64,000 bases of DNA from NCBI RefSeq assembly GCF_004136635.1, contig NZ_NOIU01000004.1, positions 62,001-126,000 on the forward strand, given 5' to 3'. Origin of the DNA: Rothia halotolerans (GTDB lineage Bacteria > Actinomycetota > Actinomycetes > Actinomycetales > Micrococcaceae). Numbering within the stretch: the stretch's first letter is position 1; every line of letters starts with the position of its first letter. Under the pieces are notes generated by a model. It was given only the letters and a program-made list of their open reading frames with translations, was not told the DNA's origin and ran no database searches. The translations under genes were made by a program, and so were the position numbers. Below are positions 1 to 6,698 of the stretch, piece by piece.

Positions 1-51
1 GCCGAGGCCGAGCGCTGCTTCGAGCAGGCGGTGGAGGGGGCCGAGGCCTAG
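1..51 (+). CDS. 3' end of an unidentified gene (partial)
   Basis: The window opens inside a reading frame that ends with TAG at 49-51. The 16 visible residues are rich in Ala and Glu and contain a single Cys, which suggests the end of an alpha-helix. Too little is present to name a family. It is separated from the following genes by a repeat and a hairpin. Only the open frame and its position in front of an apparently non-coding stretch support it. Confidence 0.35.
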   Translation, partial: AEAERCFEQAVEGAEA

Positions 52-145
52 CCGGGCGGTGGGAAGACAGGCGGTCCCAGCGCTGGCCGGGTTCCCTGGG
101 GACTCAGGGCCTGGGATCCCGGCCTCGGCCGGCCCCGAGCGAGTT

Positions 146-189
146 CCAGGACAGGCGCCGCCAGGGCGGCCAGGACAGGCGCCGCCAGG
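146..189. repeat. tandem pair of 20-bp direct repeats
   Basis: The 20-mer beginning CCAGGACAGG occurs at 146-165 and again at 170-189, a 24-bp period with a 4-bp spacer. It lies in the non-coding stretch between the first partial gene and the cold-shock gene. No function is visible; replication slippage is the simplest origin. Confidence 0.6.
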
Positions 190-220
190 ACTGCCAGGCC
201 ATGAGGACCCCGGAACGCGG

Positions 221-272
221 AACGGCCGGGCCACCCGGACCTCACGAGGAGGTCACGGGCGACCCGGCCGTT
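221..272 (-). terminator. compound hairpin downstream of the cold-shock gene
   Basis: The outer stem pairs AACGGCCGGG (221-230) with CCCGGCCGTT (263-272). Inside it, CCCG/CGGG and GACCTC/GAGGTC pair around the loop ACGAG. It starts 18 nt past the stop codon of the cold-shock gene. There is no T-tract, as is common for GC-rich actinobacterial terminators, so it could act in both directions. Confidence 0.6.
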
Positions 273-289
273 ACCGGGGTCTGGGGAGC

Positions 290-493
290 CTAGAGGGCGC
301 GGACGCTCTTGGCCTGCATGCCCTTGGGGCTGCTCTCGGACTCGAACTCGACCTTCTGCCCCTCGGCGAGTTCACGGTAGCCGTTGCCTTCGATGGCGCT
401 GAAGTGGACGAAGACGTCGTCGGATCCGTCATCGGTTGCGATGAAGCCGAAGCCCTTTTCCGCGTCGAACCATTTCACGGTGCCAGTGGCCAT
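290..493 (-). CDS. cspA: CspA-family cold-shock protein
   Basis: A 67-residue single cold-shock domain, the normal full length for the family. It binds single-stranded RNA and DNA, works as an RNA chaperone in the cytoplasm and melts secondary structure. The N-terminus [10 protein letters not shown] is typical. RNP1 (KGFGFI, residues 13-18) and RNP2 (VFVHF, 27-31) are intact. The ATG at 493 is chosen over an in-frame ATG 12 codons upstream because it gives the family length and follows an AAAGGA ribosome-binding site. The gene stands alone, with a hairpin after it and a promoter-like element about 217 nt upstream, which implies the long leader typical of cold-shock mRNAs. Confidence 0.95.
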   Translation of the reverse strand: MATGTVKWFDAEKGFGFIATDDGSDDVFVHFSAIEGNGYRELAEGQKVEFESESSPKGMQAKSVRAL

Positions 494-709
494 AATGATG
501 TGTTTCCTTTGATCATGCTGAGACCGCACGGCGGCGGCCGGTACTCGCGCCGGAGTGCCCGACGCGTTACGAGTGAAAAGACTGAGCGGCTGCCGCGTCA
601 GCGGCTGCAGAGCAGAGAACGGGAACGGGGCGGATTCGCTGGGTGCACCCCCGGAAATTCGAGGGAGACCGTGAGAATCTCGTCATTCCCTCTTTTCGTC
701 GCTCTCACG

Positions 710-715
710 AGCCTA
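710..715 (-). promoter_or_regulatory. candidate -10 element for the cold-shock gene, long 5' leader
   Basis: TAGGCT is read on the minus strand, with GGTGAT 16 nt upstream as a possible -35. Transcription from here would give a leader of about 210 nt ahead of the cold-shock start. The 389-bp stretch 494-882 has no gene: it holds this leader, the promoter and the ppa terminator. Confidence 0.4.
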
Positions 716-802
716 CCAGCCGAGGGGGCGTATCACCTACGGGATGGCGACACGGGTTTCAGCCCCCGGCGAAGGCGAGCCCCCGGCGCCCCGGACGACG
801 GC

Positions 803-846
803 GGCCCGGAGGCCTCCTCGCCCTCAAGGGAGGAGGCCTCCGGGCC
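803..846 (-). terminator. hairpin with perfect 17-bp stem after ppa
   Basis: The stem arms are 803-819 and 830-846, starting GGCCCGGAGG, around a 10-nt loop. It begins 37 nt past the ppa stop on the minus strand. The perfect, GC-rich pairing makes it a likely terminator even without a T-run. Confidence 0.75.
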
Positions 847-882
847 ACCGGTCGGAAGGGACCAGCCTCCTGGAGGGAAGGG

Positions 883-1398
883 TCAGTCCTTCTGCTCGGC
901 CTCGGCGGCGCTGTCGTAGTGCGAGGCGTCGAAGCGCTTCACGGCCTCGTCGATCATGCGCTCGGCATCCTCCTTGGTGCCCCAGCCCTCGCCCTTGACC
1001 CACTTGCCGGGCTCCAGGTCCTTGTAGCGCTCGAAGAAGTGCTGGATCTCGTCCTTCTTGTAGTCCTCGACGTCGTCCAGGGACTGGATCGCGTCGAAGC
1101 GCTTGTCGGTCGAGACGCAGAGGACCTTGGCGTCCCCGCCGGCCTCGTCGGTCATCTGGAAGACGCCGATGGGGCGGGCCTCGATGATGACGCCCGGCAT
1201 GATGTCGTAGTCCATGATGACCATGGCGTCGAGCGGGTCGCCGTCCTCGCCCAGGGTGTCCTCGAAGTAGCCGTAGTGGGTCGGGTACTGCATCGAGGTG
1301 AAGAGGACCCGGTCCAGGCGCAGCCGCCCGGTCTCGTGGTCGATCTCGTACTTGACCCTGGACCCCTTGGGGATTTCGATCGTGACGTCGCGTTCCAT
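883..1398 (-). CDS. ppa: inorganic pyrophosphatase (family I)
   Basis: A 171-residue cytoplasmic, Mg-dependent enzyme that hydrolyses pyrophosphate to two phosphates and so pulls biosynthetic reactions forward. The family signature DGDPLD is at residues 52-57, with the further metal-binding Asp in AGGDAKV. The length matches bacterial family I enzymes. The ATG is preceded by AAGGAGAGG at good spacing. It is divergent from dacB, and in many actinobacteria ppa sits at exactly this place next to dacB and tilS. A strong hairpin follows it. Confidence 0.97.
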   Translation of the reverse strand: MERDVTIEIPKGSRVKYEIDHETGRLRLDRVLFTSMQYPTHYGYFEDTLGEDGDPLDAMVIMDYDIMPGVIIEARPIGVFQMTDEAGGDAKVLCVSTDKRFDAIQSLDDVEDYKKDEIQHFFERYKDLEPGKWVKGEGWGTKEDAERMIDEAVKRFDASHYDSAAEAEQKD

Positions 1399-1588
1399 GG
1401 ATTCCTCTCCTTGCGATCGGGGATGCGAGGGGCGTCCTCGCCCGCGCCCGCGCAGAGGATGCGGGGCGCGCCTTCTGGCCTAATCTATCGTCCGGCTCCG
1501 CGAATCGGTAAAACCGCGTCCGGGGGCGGCGGCATGAGATTCTGGGGGAGAGGACCCCGGCCGCAGCGCCGGGGCGGAGAGGGAGCCG

Positions 1589-3013
1589 ATGTCTGAGCAG
1601 GGGGCCCGGAGGGGCCGGGGATGGTGGGCGGCCGCGGCCGTCCTCGCCGTGGCGTGCTTGGGCGTCACGGCCTGGCTGGTGCCGACCGCCGTGGCGAACT
1701 GGGACGCGATCTTCTTCGAGGCCTCGGACGGGGGCGCGGAGGAGCCCGACGCCGGGCCCGTCTCGCCCCTGCCCTCCGATGCGCCGCATCCCGACGCCGA
1801 GCAGCTCGGTCGGAGCCTGGACGCCGCCCTGGCGGGCATGGGCGGGGGGAGGCTCGGGGCCCGCGTCGTCGACGTCGAGAGCGGGGAGGCGCTGTACTCG
1901 CGGGACGACGCCGAGCCGCTGGCCCCCGCCTCCAACCTCAAGGTCCTGACGGCCTTCGCCCTCCTGCGCCACGCCGACCCGGGGGACCGGTACCTCACCG
2001 AGAGCCGGATGGGGGCCGAGCCCGGCTGGATCACGCTGGTGGCGGGCGGGGACACGATGCTCTCCGACGCGGCGTCGGACCCGGACGGCGTGATGGGCCA
2101 CGCGGGCCTCGGCGACCTGGCCGAGCAGACGGTCCGCTCCCTGCGGGAGGACGGCGTCGCCGGCCGGCAGCAGGTGCGCCTGGACGCGACGCGGTTCACC
2201 GGCCCCGCGGTCAGCCCGGACTGGGCGCCGGAGGACGTCGAGACCGGCTACGCGACGGGGGTCCACCCGATCGCCCTGTGGGACCACCACACCCAGCGGC
2301 CGACCGATCCCGAGGACGTCTCCCACCGCCCTGACGACGCCGCCCTGGACGCGCTGGACGCCTACGTCGAGGCCCTCAACGCCGCCGGCGCGGAGGCCGG
2401 CCTGTCCTTCGCCGCGGCCCAGGACCCCCGCGAGCTCCCGGCCGGCGACGCCGACGGCGACCGGCTGGGCGGCGTCAGCTCCGCGACCGTGCTGGAGCAG
2501 GCCGAGTACATGATGGAGAACTCCGACAACGTCCTGGCGGAGGTCCTGGGGCGCAACGCCGCGGTCGCGGCGGGCGAGGAGGGCTCCCTGGAGGGCGGCG
2601 TCGCGACCATCGAGCGCGCCCTGCGGGAGGAGGGAGTCTCCCTCGAGGGGCTGGACCTGAAGGACCTGTGCGGCCTGGCCGCCGACGACAGGGTCACCGC
2701 CGCGACCCTGGCCGGGGCGGTCTCCGGCGCGATCCGGGACGGCGGGCCGGCCTCCCACCTGGCGGAGACCCTCCCGGTCGCGGCGGGGACGGGGACGCTG
2801 TCCGAGCGCTTCGACGACCCGGAGGAGCAGGCGGCGGCGGGGTACGCCCGCGCCAAGACGGGGACGCTGCTGAGCGTCACCGGCCTCACCGGGTACACCA
2901 CGACCTCCGAGGGCAGGCTGCTGGCCTACTCCCTGGTGGTCAACGACCTCCAGGACGCCGACGCCGCGCGGGAGGCCCTGGACCTCGCGGTGGCCGAGCT
3001 GACCCAGGCCTGA
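1589..3013 (+). CDS. dacB: D-alanyl-D-alanine carboxypeptidase/endopeptidase, PBP4 type (S13)
   Basis: A 474-residue penicillin-binding protein that trims D-Ala from peptidoglycan stem peptides outside the membrane. Residues 12-36 form a signal or anchor helix. All three active-site boxes are present: SNLK (115-118, nucleophile Ser115 and Lys118), SDN (312-314) and KTG (423-425). The usual S13 insertion lies between the first and second boxes. The start follows a GAGAGGGAG ribosome-binding site. dacB normally begins the block that continues with the DUF2342 metalloprotease and tilS; here three unrelated genes separate them. Confidence 0.95.
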   Translation: MSEQGARRGRGWWAAAAVLAVACLGVTAWLVPTAVANWDAIFFEASDGGAEEPDAGPVSPLPSDAPHPDAEQLGRSLDAALAGMGGGRLGARVVDVESGEALYSRDDAEPLAPASNLKVLTAFALLRHADPGDRYLTESRMGAEPGWITLVAGGDTMLSDAASDPDGVMGHAGLGDLAEQTVRSLREDGVAGRQQVRLDATRFTGPAVSPDWAPEDVETGYATGVHPIALWDHHTQRPTDPEDVSHRPDDAALDALDAYVEALNAAGAEAGLSFAAAQDPRELPAGDADGDRLGGVSSATVLEQAEYMMENSDNVLAEVLGRNAAVAAGEEGSLEGGVATIERALREEGVSLEGLDLKDLCGLAADDRVTAATLAGAVSGAIRDGGPASHLAETLPVAAGTGTLSERFDDPEEQAAAGYARAKTGTLLSVTGLTGYTTTSEGRLLAYSLVVNDLQDADAAREALDLAVAELTQA

Positions 3014-3042
3014 GGGGACCGGCGGCGCTGAGGGCGACCGGC

Positions 3043-3076
3043 CCGGCGGCGGCTCCTCCGACGCCGCGTCCGCCGG
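3043..3076. terminator. hairpin between convergent dacB and GH15 gene
   Basis: CCGGCGG (3043-3049) pairs with CCGCCGG (3070-3076). CGGC/GCCG extends the stem after a small bulge. It lies in the 65-bp space between two converging genes and could stop transcription from both sides. Confidence 0.45.
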
Positions 3077-3078
3077 AC

Positions 3079-5169
3079 TCAGACCCGGTGCCCGCGCGCC
3101 CTCTGGAGCGCGTCCGCGGCGCGGATCAGGGACAGGTGCGAGAACGCCTGCGGGAAGTTCCCCGCCAGCCGGCCCGTGACGGGGTCGTACTCCTCCGCGA
3201 GCAGGCCCGTGTCCGAGGCGTAGGAGCACAGCTGGTTCATCAGCCGATGGGCGTCGTCGGTCCGCCCCGAGTTCGCGTACTGCTCCACCAGCCAGAAGAC
3301 GCAGATCAGGAACGGGTGCTCCTCGCCCTTCAGGCCGTCCATGGCGGTCTCGGTGCGGTACCGGCGGATCAGGCCGTGCTCGTCCATCAGGTCCCGCTCG
3401 ATCCGCGCGACGGTCCCCAGCATCCTCGGGTCATCGGCCGCGATGAACCGGGTGTGCGGGAGCTGCAGCAGGGAGGCGTCCACCTCCCGGCTCCCGTAGG
3501 CCTGGACGAAGGAGCCGATCCCCTCGTCGTAGCCGCAGGCCATGACCTCCTCCCGCAGCCGCGCGCGGTACTCCTCCCAGCGCTCGGTCTCCCCGTCCAG
3601 GCCGTGCTCCTCGACGGCGCGCAGCGCCTCGTTGAAGGAGGCCCACATCATCACCCGGCCGTGGGTGAAGTGGCGGGGCTCTCCCCGCATCTCCCAGATG
3701 CCGCAGCCCTTCCTCTCGAAGTTCGCGATCGTGTAGTCCAGCAGCGCCTTCTGGAGCTCCCAGGAGAACTCGGTCTCCTCGTGGCCGCAGTCGCGCAGCT
3801 CGGCGAGCGCCAGCATCACCTCGCCCACGACGTCGGCCTGGAACTGGTCCGCGGCGGCGTTGCCGATCCGCACCGGCCGGGAGCCCTCGTAGCCGGAGAG
3901 GTGGGGGAGCTCCCTCTCCTCGAGATCGCGCTCGCCGCCGAGGCCGTACATGATGCGCAGGCGGTCGGCGTCGCCCGCGACCGCGCGCAGCAGCCAGTCA
4001 CGCCAGTGCAGCGCGCCCTGCGGGTACCCGTGGGCGATCATCACCTCCACGGTGAGCGCGGCGTCGCGCAGCCACGTGTACCGGTAGTCCCAGTTGCGCT
4101 CGCCGCCGAAGCTCTCCGGCAGCGAGGCGGTGGGGGCGGCGACGAGCCCGCCGGTCTCGGCGTGGGTCAGGGCCTTGAGCACCAGCAGGGAGCGCCGCAC
4201 CAGGTGGCCCTCGGGGGAGTTGACCTCGAGGCGGCGGGTCCAGCGGCCCCAGTAGTCCTCGGCGGCGCGCAGCGCCTGGTCGGGGTCCGCGGGGACGGGG
4301 GTCTCCTGCCAGGAGGGGAACCAGGTGAGGCTCCAGTCCAGGGTCTGGCCGGCCGTCATCGCGAACCGGCCGGCCAGGCGGGGCGCGAGGCTGCCGGAGG
4401 CGCTCGGGGCGGGGCGGTCGGCGGGCCGGTCTCCGGCGGGGTGCGGGTCGACGTGCTCGGCGGGACGGCCGTCGGAGGGGTCCCGTTCGGCGGGACGGCC
4501 GCTGGGGGAGTCCTGCTCGCCGCGGCCGGCCTCGTCCTCGGGCGGCGCCTGAGCTCCCTCGTGAGCCGTCTCGCGCTCGCGGGAGGCGACGCCTTCGCCG
4601 CCCCCGCGCCGGACGGCGTCGTCCTCCGTGGGAAGGGTGGTGGCGGCGAGGAGCGGGCCGCTGACCAGCACGCCGTCGGGGCCGGCGCTGCACAGCAGGG
4701 CGTCCCGGCCGCCCCCGCCCGGACAGGCCACCCGGCGGAACCACGGCAGGGAGCGGGCGTAGTTGAAGCGCAGGCGGAGGTCGTGCTCGACCTCGACCGA
4801 TCCCTCGAGGCACTCGACGCGGCGGATGAGGTTCGAGTGGCCGTCGTGGGGCGGGAGGAAGTCGGTGACCCGGACCCGCCCGCCCGGGGCGCGCCACACG
4901 GTCTCGAGGATGAACGAGTCTCCGCGGTAGGAGCGCTCGACGACGTGCCCGCCCATCGCGGAGAGCTTCCACCGGCCGTCCTCCGGGCCGCCGAGGACGG
5001 CCGAGAACATCGCCGGGGAGTCGAAGCGGGGCAGGCACAGCCAGTCGACGGAGCCCTCCCGCGAGACCAGCGGGCCGGTCGAGAGGTCGGAGAGCAGCGC
5101 GTACTCCTCCAGCGGCGTGCTGGGGTGCTCGGTCGGTGCGCGCCCCGCGGCGCCGGTGCTCTCAGACAT
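3079..5169 (-). CDS. glycoside hydrolase family 15 protein (glucoamylase/trehalase-like)
   Basis: A 696-residue protein with the layout of bacterial GH15 enzymes. The N-terminal trehalase-like beta domain (about residues 20-180) contains GSVDWLCLPRFDSP. The (alpha/alpha)6 catalytic domain contains GERNWDYRYTWLRDAA and, near the end, LLAEEYDPVTGR and NFPQAFSHLSLI, where the family's catalytic Glu lies. Such cytoplasmic enzymes act on trehalose or alpha-glucans; the exact substrate cannot be read from sequence. Residues 183-262 are an unusual low-complexity Pro/Glu/Gly/Arg insertion between the two domains. It is divergent from the G6PD-like gene with only 38 bp between them, so the two are probably co-regulated. 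Confidence 0.9.
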   Translation of the reverse strand: MSESTGAAGRAPTEHPSTPLEEYALLSDLSTGPLVSREGSVDWLCLPRFDSPAMFSAVLGGPEDGRWKLSAMGGHVVERSYRGDSFILETVWRAPGGRVRVTDFLPPHDGHSNLIRRVECLEGSVEVEHDLRLRFNYARSLPWFRRVACPGGGGRDALLCSAGPDGVLVSGPLLAATTLPTEDDAVRRGGGEGVASRERETAHEGAQAPPEDEAGRGEQDSPSGRPAERDPSDGRPAEHVDPHPAGDRPADRPAPSASGSLAPRLAGRFAMTAGQTLDWSLTWFPSWQETPVPADPDQALRAAEDYWGRWTRRLEVNSPEGHLVRRSLLVLKALTHAETGGLVAAPTASLPESFGGERNWDYRYTWLRDAALTVEVMIAHGYPQGALHWRDWLLRAVAGDADRLRIMYGLGGERDLEERELPHLSGYEGSRPVRIGNAAADQFQADVVGEVMLALAELRDCGHEETEFSWELQKALLDYTIANFERKGCGIWEMRGEPRHFTHGRVMMWASFNEALRAVEEHGLDGETERWEEYRARLREEVMACGYDEGIGSFVQAYGSREVDASLLQLPHTRFIAADDPRMLGTVARIERDLMDEHGLIRRYRTETAMDGLKGEEHPFLICVFWLVEQYANSGRTDDAHRLMNQLCSYASDTGLLAEEYDPVTGRLAGNFPQAFSHLSLIRAADALQRARGHRV

Positions 5170-5207
5170 CTTCCCTGTATATCGCAGCGTGCTAGTAGCG
5201 TGAAGGC

Positions 5208-6593
5208 ATGAAGGATTCCATGGACACCCTGATCGTCTGCGGCGCGAACGGCGACCTCTCCTGGCGGCTCCTGCTGCCGGGGCTCGCGACGTACCTCGCC
5301 GAGCGCCGGCCGGAGCGCGGCGTCGAGCTGATCGGCGTCGGCCACAGCGAGGACCGAGGGTTCGCGGACGCCGCGGGCCGGGCCTTCCGCGAGGCGCTCG
5401 ACGAGGAGCGGCTGCGCCTGGACGGGCCGCGGCGCACGCTGGAGGGGGCCCGCTACCTCCAGGCCGACGTCACCGACGCGGAGGAGCTCGGCCGGGTCCT
5501 GGGGGAGGCGCAGGGGCCGCCCGTCCTCTACCTCGCCCTCGACCCGGCGATCGTCGACGGCGCCTGCGCCGCGCTCGAGGAGCTCGCGCAGCGGGGCGCG
5601 CTGCCCGAGGGGATGGTGCTCGCGGTCGAGAAGCCGTTCGGCACGGACCGGCAGAGCGCGCGGGAGCTCAACGAGCGGCTGGGACGGATCCTGCCCGAGG
5701 AGGACATCGTGCGCGTGGACCACTTCCTCGGCATGCCGGGGGTGCTGGGCGTCCCGGGCCTGCGCTGGGGAAATCCCGGCCTCGAGGGGAGGTGGGACGC
5801 CGAGCACATCGAGCGGATCGAGATCGTCTTCGACGAGACGCTCGGCCTCGAGGGCCGCGCCGACTTCTACGACGGCACCGGGGCCGCGGAGGACATGCTC
5901 CAGTCCCACCTGCTGCAGGCGATGGGGATGCTCATGATGGACCTGCCCGAGGAGGCCTCGGGCGAGGCGCTGCAGCGCGGCAGCGCGGAGCTCATCGCCG
6001 CCGCCGGGCTCGACGCGGAGGACCCCGGCGCCGTCTTCCGGGCCCGATACACGGCGGGCCGCGTCGGCGGGGCGGACCTCCCCGACTACGCGGAGGAGGA
6101 GGGGGTCGACCCGGAGCGGGGCACCGAGACCTTCGCCCGCCTCGTCGTACGGGTGAGGACGCCGCGCTGGGAGGGCGTGCCGGTGGTCCTGCGCTCGGGC
6201 AAGGCGGTCGGGAGCCCGCGGCAGGAGATCGCGGTGAGCTTCCGGGCCGAGCCCGGCCGCGAACGGCCCCGGGGCCTGGGCGAGGCCCGCGGGGACACGC
6301 TGCGGATCGGCCTGGAGGACGGCGCCGTCCGCTGGGAGGTGACAGCCGGCGGCCCCCACGCGTCCGGCGGGCTCCGGAGGGTCACGCTCTCCTCCGGCGT
6401 CGGGCAGGAGCCGCTGACCCCGTACGGAGCGGTATTCATGGGGATCTTCGAGGGGAACCCGGCGCTGCGGGTCGCGCCGGGCGCCCCCGAGGAGGGCTGG
6501 CGCATCCTCGCGGAGGCCCGCGCGGCGTACGAGGACGGACGGGCGCCGCTGGCCACCTATCCCGCGGGTACCACGGACCCTCATATGGCCTAG
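5208..6593 (+). CDS. glucose-6-phosphate dehydrogenase-like protein (divergent)
   Basis: A 461-residue Rossmann plus G6PD C-domain protein. Visible motifs are the dinucleotide loop CGANGDL, VAVEKPFG, the active-site strand RVDHFLG, the second catalytic His in QSHLLQ and the phosphate-binding RSGKAV. In canonical enzymes the loop continues GDLAKRK and the active site reads DHYLGK. Here both lysines are replaced (GDLSWR and DHFLGM), so activity on glucose 6-phosphate is not assured. The family makes NADPH and 6-phosphogluconolactone. The start is ambiguous: ATG 5208 follows GTGAAGGC, while ATG 5220 follows AAGGA at normal spacing. Divergent from a GH15 gene, which suggests shared glucan or trehalose metabolism. 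Confidence 0.8.
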   Translation: MKDSMDTLIVCGANGDLSWRLLLPGLATYLAERRPERGVELIGVGHSEDRGFADAAGRAFREALDEERLRLDGPRRTLEGARYLQADVTDAEELGRVLGEAQGPPVLYLALDPAIVDGACAALEELAQRGALPEGMVLAVEKPFGTDRQSARELNERLGRILPEEDIVRVDHFLGMPGVLGVPGLRWGNPGLEGRWDAEHIERIEIVFDETLGLEGRADFYDGTGAAEDMLQSHLLQAMGMLMMDLPEEASGEALQRGSAELIAAAGLDAEDPGAVFRARYTAGRVGGADLPDYAEEEGVDPERGTETFARLVVRVRTPRWEGVPVVLRSGKAVGSPRQEIAVSFRAEPGRERPRGLGEARGDTLRIGLEDGAVRWEVTAGGPHASGGLRRVTLSSGVGQEPLTPYGAVFMGIFEGNPALRVAPGAPEEGWRILAEARAAYEDGRAPLATYPAGTTDPHMA

Positions 6594-6623
6594 CCAGAAA
6601 GCGGAGGACCGTCTTCGAGCGGG

Positions 6624-6640
6624 GGAGGGTTAAGCCCTCC
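6624..6640 (+). terminator. short hairpin after the G6PD-like gene
   Basis: GGAGGG (6624-6629) pairs with CCCTCC (6635-6640) around TTAAG, 31 nt past the stop. No T-tract follows, so efficiency is uncertain. A second weak stem (CAGGGT/ACCCTG, 6660-6686) lies just before the next gene. Confidence 0.4.
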
Positions 6641-6698
6641 GGGCGATCGCATACTCTTACAGGGTCTATCACTCCTTGAAACCCTGAACGAGGTTCAC

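Noticed and set aside
146-189. CRISPR repeats
   Set aside because: Only two copies with a 4-bp spacer; no array and no cas genes.
824-3229. Very long open frame on the minus strand opposite ppa and dacB
   Set aside because: It is Arg/Pro/Gly-rich, resembles no family and overlaps two certain genes. Long antisense frames are expected at this GC content.
5170-5207. Leaderless -10 for the G6PD-like gene
   Set aside because: CTAGTAG lies near the start, but no TAnnnT hexamer has the 6-7 nt spacing seen elsewhere.
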